Shown here: positions 33,948 through 42,834 of the stretch, piece by piece
How positions within the stretch are numbered: the first letter of the stretch is position 1
Layout: each line of letters opens with the position of its first letter
Assembly: GCA_022446885.1 (NCBI GenBank)
Contig: JAKVBU010000010.1
Location: forward strand, 37,352 to 101,351
Reading direction: 5' to 3'
DNA from: Phycisphaerales bacterium
GTDB taxonomy: Bacteria > Planctomycetota > Phycisphaerae > Phycisphaerales > SM1A02
DNA length: 64,000 bases
Notes under the pieces: model-generated
The model's input: the letters and a program-made list of their open reading frames with translations, nothing else
Databases searched by the model: none
What the model was told of the DNA's origin: nothing
Translations under genes and position numbers: made by a program

Positions 33948-34936
33948 GTCGCCCTCGGGCACTGGGCCTCATTTGTCTGGCGATTCTGGCGGTTGGTGTG
34001 GTCGCCCTTCGGCTCTTCATCGATCGAGACCCAATTACGGGAGAGGTATCACTGCAGTGGGCGGGGCCACAGTGGCTCGATCTGCGCTTGGGGGCAGCGT
34101 TTGCGGGAGCGGCCCTGGGGGCAGCACTCGCCATCTCCGGTGCGCTGTTACAGGCGGCCCTTCAGAACCCACTTGCTTCACCATCTCTTCTGGGTGTGGC
34201 AAGTGGCGCTGGCCTGGGTGTGATGGTCGTACTCTGGGGAGCGCACGCGTGCGCCATGACAGCTGCCACTGGATTGCTGATGACAGGCGCCTTTGTCGGG
34301 GCGCTTCTGGCACTCTTGATCGTGCTTCGGCTGGGGACGCGGGGAGGGTGGCCCGACCCGGTGACGACCATCTTGGCGGGCGTCATCGTGTCCACCATGG
34401 CCATGGCGGGCATTGTTCTGTTGCAGGGCTTGGTGCCGGAAGGGCTGCGTGGTCGCTTTCTGGCCTGGGCCATGGGCACGGTGCCCGATCTTCCAAGTCG
34501 AGGCTTGCTGATTGCACTGGGCGCCCTGACGGTGCTCTTGCTGCTGGCGTGCATCTGTTGGAGCGGATGGCTCGATGCCCTCGGGCTTGGAGATGTTGCG
34601 GCCACAAACATCGGCGCACATCCGGGCGCGGTGCGGACTGCTTGTCTCGTGGGTGCAGGCTTGTTGACTGCCTGCTGCGTGGCCCTTGGCGGCCCTATGG
34701 CATTTGTCGGGCTCGTTGCGCCGCATGTGGCGAGGTTGCTCGTTGGCCCCATGCATCGGTTTCTTGTGCCCGGGGCAGCCTTGGCGGGGTTGATCCTGGT
34801 CGTGGGGGCTGATTCGCTTCGGCAGATGATTGACCTGGGCACCGGCCGACTGCCGGTGGGAGTGCTGACGACCTTGATCGGCGGTCCGGTCTTTTTGATC
34901 TTGCTTCGGCGGGAGGTGCATCGTGCTCAGGGCTGA
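33944..34936 (+). CDS. FecCD/BtuC-family ABC permease
   Basis: A 330-residue, roughly ten-segment membrane protein of the iron-siderophore/vitamin B12 importer family. Diagnostic segments: AISGALLQAALQNPLASPSLLGVASGA near residue 65 (family Q-x2-x-R-NPLA-P-x-LG-x-x-x-GA) and GPMAFVGLVAPHVAR near 270. It overlaps the exporter by ATGA and the ATPase by 14 bases. No solute-binding protein (BtuF/FecB) gene is next to it, so binding must come from elsewhere. Confidence 0.9.
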   Translation: MSRPRALGLICLAILAVGVVALRLFIDRDPITGEVSLQWAGPQWLDLRLGAAFAGAALGAALAISGALLQAALQNPLASPSLLGVASGAGLGVMVVLWGAHACAMTAATGLLMTGAFVGALLALLIVLRLGTRGGWPDPVTTILAGVIVSTMAMAGIVLLQGLVPEGLRGRFLAWAMGTVPDLPSRGLLIALGALTVLLLLACICWSGWLDALGLGDVAATNIGAHPGAVRTACLVGAGLLTACCVALGGPMAFVGLVAPHVARLLVGPMHRFLVPGAALAGLILVVGADSLRQMIDLGTGRLPVGVLTTLIGGPVFLILLRREVHRAQG

Positions 34937-35678
34937 AGAGCTCACGGTGACGCTGGGCGCATTCACGCTGGGCCCGATCGATGTGGACCTGCGCTCCGGG
35001 GCGATCACCTGCGTCATCGGTCCAAATGCAGCCGGAAAGACGACACTGCTGGGCCTGCTGGCTGGTGTGCGACGCCCCGATGGCGGTCGGGTGCTGCTCG
35101 ATGGACAGGCGCTCTCAACAGTGCCGCGGCCTCTACGGGCTCGTCGCTGCGCTCATGTGGGCCATATGAGTGGCGGGGGGCTCATGTCGGTGGAGTCTTT
35201 GGTGGCGTTGGGGCGACTGCGTCTGGGGCGAGACCAAGGGCGGGTCGATGACTCAATCGAAGCGATGGGCCTGAGAGACGAGCGGCGCAGGCTTGTCTCT
35301 TCACTCTCAGCGGGGCAGCAGCACCGCGCCCATCTGGCACGTGCGATGGCTCAGGTCGATCCCACCGGCCTCTTGGTGCTCGATGAGCCAACGGCCGATC
35401 TGGACCCGGATCATGCACTTGGCGTGTGGAGGTTGCTCCGTCGATTCGTCAATGGGGGAGGCACGGTGTTGGTGTCCATGCACGATCTGCCAGCCGCTGG
35501 GGCAGTGGCCGATGACGTCTGGCTGTTGCAGGAGGGCAGGCTGATCGAGGCTGGGGAGGCGTCCACCTTGCTGGATCCAGCACGGTTGGAGTCGCTATAC
35601 GGGATAGCCTTCGCCCGGACCACGCCGGGAGACCTCCCCTTGCCGGCTTGGATGCTCGAGGGCAACGCCTCGCACTGA
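34923..35678 (+). CDS. FecE/BtuD-family ABC ATPase
   Basis: A 251-residue nucleotide-binding subunit paired with the FecCD permease just upstream. Walker A is GPNAAGKTT, the signature is altered to LSAGQQHRAHLARAM (Gly to Ala in LSGGQ), Walker B is LLVLDEPTADLD and the switch is SMHDL. It starts with GTG inside the permease gene. The gene ends the five-gene run that began at 30494. Confidence 0.9.
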   Translation: MLRAEELTVTLGAFTLGPIDVDLRSGAITCVIGPNAAGKTTLLGLLAGVRRPDGGRVLLDGQALSTVPRPLRARRCAHVGHMSGGGLMSVESLVALGRLRLGRDQGRVDDSIEAMGLRDERRRLVSSLSAGQQHRAHLARAMAQVDPTGLLVLDEPTADLDPDHALGVWRLLRRFVNGGGTVLVSMHDLPAAGAVADDVWLLQEGRLIEAGEASTLLDPARLESLYGIAFARTTPGDLPLPAWMLEGNASH

Positions 35679-35690
35679 GGCGCTTGGGGT

Positions 35691-35696
35691 ATGCTC
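35691..35696 (+). promoter_or_regulatory. -10 box, leaderless start of the Pro/Ala-rich protein gene
   Basis: TATGCT, 7 bases before the ATG at 35704. Confidence 0.5.
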
Positions 35697-35703
35697 ATGG
35701 GCG

Positions 35704-36177
35704 ATGGACATCGCCGACCTGATTGCGATCGCCGTGGTGGGAATGAGCGTGCTTGCGCCAACCTTGGCCAAACTCAAGAAGGGCGCTGCGCCCACAGGCA
35801 AGGCACCCTCTGCTGGAGGGAGCGCCACAGGCATCAAGGTGCCCAGGCGGGCCCCCGGGCAAGCACCGGTGGGGACGGGGGTTCAGGGGGCGACGACCCG
35901 CACCCGCACCATCACCCCCAATCAGCCTCGGCCGCCGCGAACCAATCCTGAGCCTGCTGCCCCCCAAGTTGCCAAGCGTCCCACAAGTGCGGCTGTGCGT
36001 GAGTCTCCGCCGGCGGCCACGCCTGTGCCTGACACGCCGGCCCCAACGCCGCCTGCAACTGGGTCAGCATCCAGCCAGGCGAAGGGGCGATCACGTGCTT
36101 GGACAAGGCTGCAGGAGGCCGTGGTCTATCGGGAGATGCTCGGGCGGCCCAAGGCGCTGGAGCGTGGCGACGACTGA
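35704..36177 (+). CDS. Pro/Ala-rich membrane-anchored protein of unknown function
   Basis: A 157-residue protein with an N-terminal hydrophobic segment (about 5-22), a long disordered Pro/Ala/Thr-rich stretch, and a small C-terminal conserved-looking segment WTRLQEAVVYREMLGRPKAL. Such a short terminal helix on a flexible arm is common among planctomycete proteins that dock to a partner. No function is assignable. It is a single-gene unit between the transporter operon and the M24 peptidase. Confidence 0.65.
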   Translation: MDIADLIAIAVVGMSVLAPTLAKLKKGAAPTGKAPSAGGSATGIKVPRRAPGQAPVGTGVQGATTRTRTITPNQPRPPRTNPEPAAPQVAKRPTSAAVRESPPAATPVPDTPAPTPPATGSASSQAKGRSRAWTRLQEAVVYREMLGRPKALERGDD

Positions 36178-36246
36178 CCCGCCTCTTGCGCCAATAGGCG
36201 CACGATCGGCGAAGATCGAGCCCTGATCGACACTCTTCTACGTCGT

Positions 36247-36252
36247 TATACT
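36247..36252 (+). promoter_or_regulatory. -10 box, near-leaderless start of the M24 peptidase-accBC operon
   Basis: TATACT, 8 bases before the ATG at 36261. It would drive the M24 peptidase, accB and accC. Confidence 0.55.
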
Positions 36253-36260
36253 TCCCCGCC

Positions 36261-37424
36261 ATGGGTCTGATTGCTGATGCCGTTGTGCCTGAGCCGCTTC
36301 TGGAGGCCTGCGCCTTGCGGCTGAGCAGTTTGCGAGCAGGCATGCAGGGCAAGGGCATCGAGGCCCTCCACGTCACCAATAGCGTCGATGTCGTCTGGCT
36401 CACAGGCACTCACGGGCATGACACCAGTGCGCTGGTGTTGCCCGACGCGCTGGTGCTGATTTCGGATCGCCGCTACGAAGAGTACTTGGCCCCATGGGAG
36501 GCCTCGGGGCGATTCAAGGTGGAACTGGCACCCAGAACAGGGCAACTCGAGATCATCCTGCGCACGCTGGGCGCGGCTTCGATTGCCACATTGGGCATTC
36601 AGGCCGGGCACGTCACCTTGGCGCGGCAGCGGGCGCTGGCCTCGGGGCTCGAGGGCATCGAACTCGAGCCGGTAGAGGGGCTGATCGAGGAGCTGCGGCA
36701 ACCCAAGGACCCGCTGGAGATTGATGCATGCAGCCGAGCCATCGACATTCAGCATCAGGCGCTTGAGGCAACACTTGCTGCCATGGAGCCGGGCTGGACC
36801 GAAGGGAGATTCGCTGCGAGGCTCATCGAACATATGCGCTCCCGCGGGGCCGAGTGTGAGGCATTCGAGCCGATCATCGGTTCGGGGCCCAACTCGAGCG
36901 TGATCCACCACGTGCCATCCGACAAGGTCATTGAGCCGGGCATTCTGCTTGTCGATTGGGGAGCGCGAGTCGAGGGGCGAAACAGCGACCTCACACGCAC
37001 GCTCTTTCTCGGCGAGGCCCCTGCGGCGCTCGTGGCGTTGTTCCAGATTGTTCAGGAAGCCCATGACGCTGCCGTGGCGGCATGTGGGCCTTGCACCTCA
37101 ACTGTAGATGTGGACGCCGCTGCTCGTGACATCATCGATGCTGCCGGGCATGGTGATGCCTTCCCGCATGGTGTGGGGCATGGTCTGGGGCTCGACGTGC
37201 ATGAGTCTCCATTCATGGGGAGAGCGGGTGGTGTGACCACCTTGCAACCAGGAATGATCGTCACTGTGGAGCCGGGCATCTATCTGCCTGGCGTCGGCGG
37301 CGTACGAATCGAAAACGACATTCTCATCACGGAAGATGGGCACCGGAATCTCTCCTACGACGTGCCGTGGAGCCTCGACTGGGCGACTCGGCCATGGCCC
37401 GAATCTCAAGGAAGCGGCTCATGA
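36261..37424 (+). CDS. M24-family metallopeptidase (Xaa-Pro peptidase type)
   Basis: A 387-residue cytosolic aminopeptidase. The pita-bread fold metal ligands are visible: Asp in LLVDWGARVEG, Asp in SDLTRTLFL, His in FPHGVGHGLGLDVHE, Glu in VTVEPGIY and Glu in VRIENDIL. The N-terminal domain (about 1-135) is the creatinase-type non-catalytic half. This group removes N-terminal residues preceding proline. It overlaps accB by ATGA, an arrangement seen in other bacteria where pepP/pepQ-type genes precede accBC. Confidence 0.9.
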   Translation: MGLIADAVVPEPLLEACALRLSSLRAGMQGKGIEALHVTNSVDVVWLTGTHGHDTSALVLPDALVLISDRRYEEYLAPWEASGRFKVELAPRTGQLEIILRTLGAASIATLGIQAGHVTLARQRALASGLEGIELEPVEGLIEELRQPKDPLEIDACSRAIDIQHQALEATLAAMEPGWTEGRFAARLIEHMRSRGAECEAFEPIIGSGPNSSVIHHVPSDKVIEPGILLVDWGARVEGRNSDLTRTLFLGEAPAALVALFQIVQEAHDAAVAACGPCTSTVDVDAAARDIIDAAGHGDAFPHGVGHGLGLDVHESPFMGRAGGVTTLQPGMIVTVEPGIYLPGVGGVRIENDILITEDGHRNLSYDVPWSLDWATRPWPESQGSGS

Positions 37425-37915
37425 TCGACATTCGCAAACTCAAGGAACTGGTGAAACTGATGGTCGCCAATGACCTCACCGAATTGGATCTGCGTGATCC
37501 CGAGGAGCAGGTGACGCTCAGGCGTCCAAACCAATGGACCGCAACCCCTGCGGCGGCTGCACCGCCACCGGCACCGGTTGCCCAGGCCCCGGCGCCACCG
37601 CAGGCACCCGCTGCAGCAGCCCCGGCCGCCCCCGTCGTCGAGGAGGCAGTGGCTCCTGCCGATGCCAACGCTGGGCTCGTGGCGGTTCCTTCGCCAATGG
37701 TGGGAACGTTCTACTCCTCGCCATCACCCGACGCTGATCCCTTTGTCACAGTGGGGGCCAGCGTGAGTCCCGACTCGGTCGTGTGCATGGTGGAGGCCAT
37801 GAAGATCTTCAATGAGATCAAGGCTGACGTGTCAGGCACCATCGAGCAGGTGTGTGTCGCCAACGGCGACGCCGTCGAGTTTGGTCAGGATCTGTTTCTG
37901 GTTCGGCCTGCCTGA
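37421..37915 (+). CDS. accB: Biotin carboxyl carrier protein of acetyl-CoA carboxylase
   Basis: A 164-residue carrier subunit. The start at 37421 (MIDIRKLKELVKLMVAND) overlaps the peptidase stop. A flexible Ala/Pro-rich linker (about 48-88) leads to the biotinyl domain, with the biotinylated lysine in VEAMKIFNEI and the thumb region SPMVGTFYSSPSPDADPF. It transfers the carboxyl group from biotin carboxylase to the carboxyltransferase for fatty-acid synthesis. accC follows 21 bases on. Confidence 0.95.
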   Translation: MIDIRKLKELVKLMVANDLTELDLRDPEEQVTLRRPNQWTATPAAAAPPPAPVAQAPAPPQAPAAAAPAAPVVEEAVAPADANAGLVAVPSPMVGTFYSSPSPDADPFVTVGASVSPDSVVCMVEAMKIFNEIKADVSGTIEQVCVANGDAVEFGQDLFLVRPA

Positions 37916-37936
37916 GACCAGTCAAGGACACCGAAC

Positions 37937-39301
37937 ATGTTCAACAGGATTCTCATCGCCAATCGTGGCGAGATCGCACTTCGGATCATGCGGGCCGCCC
38001 GCGAACTCGGGTGTGAAACGGTCTGCGTCTACTCTGAAGCCGACCGAGACGGGCCGTGGCTGGAACTGGCCGACGAAGCAGTGTGCATTGGTCCAGGCCC
38101 GGCGGCTGACTCATACTTGCGCTTCGATCGGATCATTGCGGCGGCGGAGACAACGCAGGCCGACGCCATTCATCCCGGCTACGGCTTCCTGGCTGAGAAC
38201 GCCCAGTTCAACGAGGTGTGCGTAGATTGCAATATCCGGTTCATTGGCCCAAACCCACAGGCGATGGCGACCCTTGGCGACAAGATCGCGTGCAAGAACC
38301 TCGCCAAGGAGACCGGAACTCCCGTGTTTCCAGGGTCCGACGGTCAGATCGAAGACCCGGACGAGGCCGCACAGTTGGCCGAGTCGATCGGCTATCCGGT
38401 GATCGTGAAGGCCTCCGCAGGCGGCGGTGGCCGGGGTATGCGCATCGCGCATGACGAGGCGCAACTCCGGGCGGGCATCAGTTCGGCTACGCAAGAAGCG
38501 GTGGCAGCCTTCGGCAATGGTGCCGTCTATATCGAGAAATTCCTTGAGCGTGCTCGCCACGTGGAAGTGCAGTGCTTGGGCGACGACCACGGCAATGCGG
38601 TTCACCTCTTCAATCGCGACTGCACGTCGCAGCGTCGGCACCAGAAGTTGGTTGAGGAAGGACCAGCGCCGGGCGTCGACCCAGCCGTGCGAGATCGCGT
38701 GTGTGAGTCTGCGGCGGCGCTCATTCGAGCGGCCGGGTACAGCGGGGCAGCAACCTGCGAGTTCCTCATGGACGAGTCGCAAGACTTCTACATGCTTGAG
38801 GTCAATACACGGGTGCAGGTCGAGCACCCTGTGACTGAACTCATCACCGGCGTGGACATCGTCAAGGCGTCGATCCAGGTGGCGGCAGGCGAGGTATTGC
38901 CCGTGCGGCAGGAGGATGTGTCCATCAATGGGCACGCCATCGAATTCCGCATCAATGCCGAAGATCCGGATCGCAATTTCATGCCACAGGCGGGTGTGAT
39001 GGAGACCTTCAACACGCCCGGGGGCATGGGTGTTCGAGTGGACTCACATGTCAGGCCCGGATACCGCATTCCGCCAAATTACGACTCGATGATTGCCAAA
39101 CTCATCGTGCATGGACGAGATCGTGAAGAAGCAATTGCTCGGGCTCGTTCGGCGCTGGGTGAATTCCAGGCTGGCCCAGGCGCCACCACGCTGTCACTGC
39201 ACCGCAAGATCATCGAGACAGACCAGTTCCGCAACGTGGACATGGACATTCACTGGGTGGAGCGGTGGCTGGAAGCGCAGGCCGCCGTGGCGGCAACCTG
39301 A
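37937..39301 (+). CDS. accC: Biotin carboxylase subunit of acetyl-CoA carboxylase
   Basis: A 454-residue ATP-grasp enzyme that carboxylates biotin on AccB. Blocks: MFNRILIANRGEIALRIMRA, the Gly-rich ATP loop KASAGGGGRGMR, FLERARHVEVQ, EVNTRVQVEHPVTE and EFRINAEDP. The size and motifs are canonical. AAGGA sits about 8 bases before the start. The carboxyltransferase genes accA and accD are not in the window. Confidence 0.96.
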   Translation: MFNRILIANRGEIALRIMRAARELGCETVCVYSEADRDGPWLELADEAVCIGPGPAADSYLRFDRIIAAAETTQADAIHPGYGFLAENAQFNEVCVDCNIRFIGPNPQAMATLGDKIACKNLAKETGTPVFPGSDGQIEDPDEAAQLAESIGYPVIVKASAGGGGRGMRIAHDEAQLRAGISSATQEAVAAFGNGAVYIEKFLERARHVEVQCLGDDHGNAVHLFNRDCTSQRRHQKLVEEGPAPGVDPAVRDRVCESAAALIRAAGYSGAATCEFLMDESQDFYMLEVNTRVQVEHPVTELITGVDIVKASIQVAAGEVLPVRQEDVSINGHAIEFRINAEDPDRNFMPQAGVMETFNTPGGMGVRVDSHVRPGYRIPPNYDSMIAKLIVHGRDREEAIARARSALGEFQAGPGATTLSLHRKIIETDQFRNVDMDIHWVERWLEAQAAVAAT

Positions 39302-39311
39302 GTCTCCAAGC

Positions 39312-39338
39312 ACAGGCAATACAGGCAATACAGGCAAA
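39312..39338 (+). repeat. Three tandem 9-base repeats
   Basis: ACAGGCAAT twice and ACAGGCAAA once, just after accC in the 132-base gap before the convergent CvpA-like gene. They are too short for a CRISPR and have no obvious function. The rest of the gap shows nothing. Confidence 0.6.
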
Positions 39339-39433
39339 GCGGGGCGAGCCTCAGTTCGAAGGCTCACGTCGATGTCAGGGGGGGCCGGGCAGGAGGCCGG
39401 GGGCGGTGACAAGCAGTTCAGAGCGCCGCCGGA

Positions 39434-41173
39434 TCAGCGGACATATCGCTCAGCGATTTTGCCACTGATCGTGCCAATGACCTCTTCATCCAACCGCAGC
39501 TCGGAGAGGACAGTTCCTTCGGGCACCTCAAAGAGCAGATAGAACTTGTCGTTCGAACCGGTTCGGGGACGCGCTCGCAGGTCGTTGATCGAGACGATCT
39601 CCGTGTCTCGGTACACGACCGTGGTGCGGGAGTCTGTGATCAGTTCGAATCCGATCGGATTCCAGTGTTCATTGCGGTCATTGAGCAACTGAATTCGGGC
39701 ATCGGCGGGCAGCCGGAACTCTCTCGCCGCCAGAAAGATGTCGGCCAGGTCCTGAATCTCTTCACTCTCGCCGGAGAGCACCTCGATACGAACCAAAGCG
39801 GCCCCCTCGTCGACGTGGTACCCCTTGGGCTTGAGCGCACCGCTGCCGGCCTGTGCGCCACTGCGAGGCCTGAACACACTGTTGACCGTGACGACCCGAC
39901 GATCTTCATTGAGTTCGCCGCCAGCCTGTTTGATGTCCTGCGTTGTTGCGCGGAAGCCGCGTCCGAACCGAGATGCCTGCGCGCCGCTGCTGACCTTGGA
40001 TGTGATGTCTCCTCCGAAGACGATTCCACGATCGACTTTGTCGGCCGCACCCATTGAGAGCATGAGCCCGTCGCGCGTAGCGTTCTTGGCGGTGATCGAC
40101 CGGCGAGCGCTACGTATCTGTATGTACCTGGGCGTGAAGCCATTTGGCACGACGAAAGCGAACTTCAAGGTTGCGGCGCCGCGAGCTGTCGGGCTCGTCG
40201 CGAACATCTCGTCGCCAGAGAACATCCGGAAGATCTGGCCTTGAGGCGCTTCTTCCTCTTCACTCTTGTCGGCATTTGATCCGGTTGGGATCTGTCCGCC
40301 GGAAGTGGACTTCTTCTTTGCCGGCGGCAACTGGGACCAGCCTGCTGGGTGGAAGGCTTCGGTTTTGCCATTGACCGTTCCGATGACTCGGACCTGTGAA
40401 CTTGGCAGGAGCAGGCCGCCACGGAAGTCGAATCCGCTCTTATCGACGGTTGCGGTGACGACGAGCAGTTGGTCGGATCCGACGTACTCGCTCGTTTGAG
40501 CATCAGCGCTCTTGATGGCTGATGGTGGCATCCAAGTGCCGCCCATCTTGCCCTGATCTCCGTGAATCGTGTCGCGGATGAGTGACGACATACGATCCAG
40601 ATCAGGGTTGGCCCATGCCAGGGGGATACTGCCGGGCAGGTCAGGCTTGAGGGTGGTCGAACTGAGGAGTTCGTAGAAGCCGACCGTGAGGGTGTCAAAT
40701 GGCACCAGCAAGCCGCTCTCCGGCGGCGAGACCATGCCTTGGGCATCAGGAGCGCCCGTGACCCGGTGCCAGCCCTTGTAGCCCATGAGTTCAAGCGGCC
40801 GGTGAATGAAGCCCGTGCCCACCAGCACGATGCCCACAGTGAGTGTGCCTGAGATGAGACCAAAGATCCCGCCAATGACCACGTTGGGAACTTCCGGCAG
40901 GAAGGCGGCGTCCGGCGCAGCCAGATCGGCGGCCTTGCGCAGCAGGAGAAGGGCCACCACGAACACGCTCAACAGGATCACACCGGGGAGCAGGCCTGCG
41001 TACTTGCCCTCAGCGGCCAGCAGATCAAAGAGGATCGGTTCCCACAGGGCCAGTGCGATGGCACCGGCCATGATCACGCAGACCAGATGCAGCAGGGCAC
41101 TGAAAGCGCCCTCGTTCGACCACCAGTAGGCGATCAGGGCGACCAGTGCGATGGCGATCAGGCTCATGATCAT
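39434..41173 (-). CDS. CvpA-like membrane protein with a large C-terminal extension
   Basis: A 579-residue protein. The first 160 residues have four hydrophobic segments and a CvpA/colicin-V-production-like pattern (NVVIGGIFGLISGTLTVGIVLVG). The remaining 420 residues are soluble and strand-rich, with a Lys/Ser-rich disordered insert near 285-310 and no recognised catalytic motif. CvpA proteins are small multi-pass proteins linked to envelope homeostasis, and this one is about three times the usual size. It overlaps the GspE-like gene by ATGA, so it is the third gene of a pilT-gspE-like-cvpA-like operon. Confidence 0.6.
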   Translation of the reverse strand: MIMSLIAIALVALIAYWWSNEGAFSALLHLVCVIMAGAIALALWEPILFDLLAAEGKYAGLLPGVILLSVFVVALLLLRKAADLAAPDAAFLPEVPNVVIGGIFGLISGTLTVGIVLVGTGFIHRPLELMGYKGWHRVTGAPDAQGMVSPPESGLLVPFDTLTVGFYELLSSTTLKPDLPGSIPLAWANPDLDRMSSLIRDTIHGDQGKMGGTWMPPSAIKSADAQTSEYVGSDQLLVVTATVDKSGFDFRGGLLLPSSQVRVIGTVNGKTEAFHPAGWSQLPPAKKKSTSGGQIPTGSNADKSEEEEAPQGQIFRMFSGDEMFATSPTARGAATLKFAFVVPNGFTPRYIQIRSARRSITAKNATRDGLMLSMGAADKVDRGIVFGGDITSKVSSGAQASRFGRGFRATTQDIKQAGGELNEDRRVVTVNSVFRPRSGAQAGSGALKPKGYHVDEGAALVRIEVLSGESEEIQDLADIFLAAREFRLPADARIQLLNDRNEHWNPIGFELITDSRTTVVYRDTEIVSINDLRARPRTGSNDKFYLLFEVPEGTVLSELRLDEEVIGTISGKIAERYVR

Positions 41174-42834
41174 GACGACGCTCCCTGAGCAGCGCTCTTG
41201 GGCGCCTGCTTGCGGGGTGGTGTGAGCACTCGTTGTACTTCTTCCAGCGAAGTCACGCCATCTGCGACTCGCCGCAGGCCACTCTCCTGAAGCAGGATCA
41301 TCCGGTCTCGGCGAGCCTGTGCCATGGCGCCTTGCAGGTCGCCGTTGCTCAGCAGACGTCGGATGTCGGCAGTGACCTGCATGACTTCAAAGATGCCAGT
41401 CACGCCGGTAAACCCGCCGCCACGGCAAGTGGGGCAGTCTTCGACGCGGTTCTTCACCTGCACCTTTCCGCCTGCGCGGTAGATCACACCCTCTGGTGGC
41501 AGCCCGAGTCGCTTGGGGTCAGCCGGCTTGACGGCCTGTCGGCAATCGTGGCACAGCACTCGAATGAGTCTCTCTGCAACAACGCATCGCAGGCCCTTGG
41601 CCGCCAGCGGTACATCTCCCACCAGACGGACCCACTCGCGAATTGCCGTCGCGGCGGAGTCGGCCCTGATCTGCAGCATCTGCAATGTGGTGTCTTCACC
41701 TGCCCGAGCGGCAACCTGCGCCGACTCAGCATCGCGAATCTCGGCCAACACCACGTCAGGATCGCGGCGGAGAATCGACTGCAGATTGGTGCCGTAGCTG
41801 CTTTCGCCCGTTTGGGGATCGAATATGACCTGATCTACGCCCTCCAGACGACCTTCGATCTGGTACTCGAGCGTCTTGATCATGCTCAGGTAGGCGTCGT
41901 GCATGCCCGTCAGGGCGTAGCCTGAAGTGGTCAGGCCACTGTTCATCGGGCCGGCAATGAGCACGATGCCGTGTCGCTGCTCTTCCGGAACCAGATGTTC
42001 GAGCGCCTCGATCTGCCGGGGCAGCAACCCCAATGCTTGAGGCGTCATGATCGAAGACTTGGAGCGATCGACATCGATTCGGCCGCTGATACCCTTGCTC
42101 GATCCCGAGAAGGAAACGTCGAGGGTGTGCCGTCCGGCCTCTCCTGAAACGGTGATCTGCCCCGATTGCCGCTTTCGAGTTTCTGACTGATCGAGACCGG
42201 CCATCTCCTTGATGAGATTGATCACCCGCATGCCCTCTTCACCGGCGATCGTCTCTTGCCGTGATCGCACCGTGTGCACCATGCTGGTGGAGGCCAGCCC
42301 GCCGCCACCCAGTGCCAAGTCCACTCGGGTCCCGCCGTTTTCCAGCGTAGGCATCAGGAGCGACTCCAGCGCCAGCCAGGTTGCCAGGAGTGGGTCATCT
42401 TTATCAGGCACGGGAATGGTGCCCGCATCGCCGGAGAACTGCAGTTGGGCGTTGGCCGCGGCTTTCTTGGCGACCTTCTTGGCCTTGGCGGCCTCGTCCT
42501 TCTTGAAGCTGAGATGGAACTTCTGGCTGTCATCAACGGCTGCATTTCGGATGCGCCAATAGACGAGCACCGGGATGAGCATGACGATCGCCCCGGCGAA
42601 AATCGAGACGTAGAAGCGCCACCCCAACAGCATGACGGCAAGCCCGAGGGTGCCTGTGAGAATCCAGACCCAACTCCAGCCGTGATGGCCTTGTCTGAGC
42701 CGGACGGTGTCGGGATAGAGCTTTGTCCCAACCAGCCAGCCCCAAGCCACCATGACACCCCACATGAGAAGGGGCTTCCAGGGACTGACCAGGAAGGCGC
42801 CACTGTCGGCCAAAAGGCTCTGCACCGTACTCAT
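41170..42834 (-). CDS. GspE/PilB-like ATPase with degenerate nucleotide site
   Basis: A 554-residue relative of type II secretion/type IV pilus assembly ATPases. It is odd in three ways. The N-terminus has two to three membrane segments (about 20-95), unlike soluble GspE. Walker A reads GPMNSGLTTS (295-304), with the catalytic lysine replaced by Leu301. The His-box threonine-leucine-histidine is replaced by LQIRADSA. The Walker B-like DPDVVLAEIRDAE (358-370) and the four-cysteine zinc motif (C428, C431, C467, C470) remain. It is probably a non-hydrolysing, membrane-tethered paralogue. The start and stop both overlap neighbours by ATGA. Confidence 0.75.
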   Translation of the reverse strand: MSTVQSLLADSGAFLVSPWKPLLMWGVMVAWGWLVGTKLYPDTVRLRQGHHGWSWVWILTGTLGLAVMLLGWRFYVSIFAGAIVMLIPVLVYWRIRNAAVDDSQKFHLSFKKDEAAKAKKVAKKAAANAQLQFSGDAGTIPVPDKDDPLLATWLALESLLMPTLENGGTRVDLALGGGGLASTSMVHTVRSRQETIAGEEGMRVINLIKEMAGLDQSETRKRQSGQITVSGEAGRHTLDVSFSGSSKGISGRIDVDRSKSSIMTPQALGLLPRQIEALEHLVPEEQRHGIVLIAGPMNSGLTTSGYALTGMHDAYLSMIKTLEYQIEGRLEGVDQVIFDPQTGESSYGTNLQSILRRDPDVVLAEIRDAESAQVAARAGEDTTLQMLQIRADSAATAIREWVRLVGDVPLAAKGLRCVVAERLIRVLCHDCRQAVKPADPKRLGLPPEGVIYRAGGKVQVKNRVEDCPTCRGGGFTGVTGIFEVMQVTADIRRLLSNGDLQGAMAQARRDRMILLQESGLRRVADGVTSLEEVQRVLTPPRKQAPKSAAQGASS

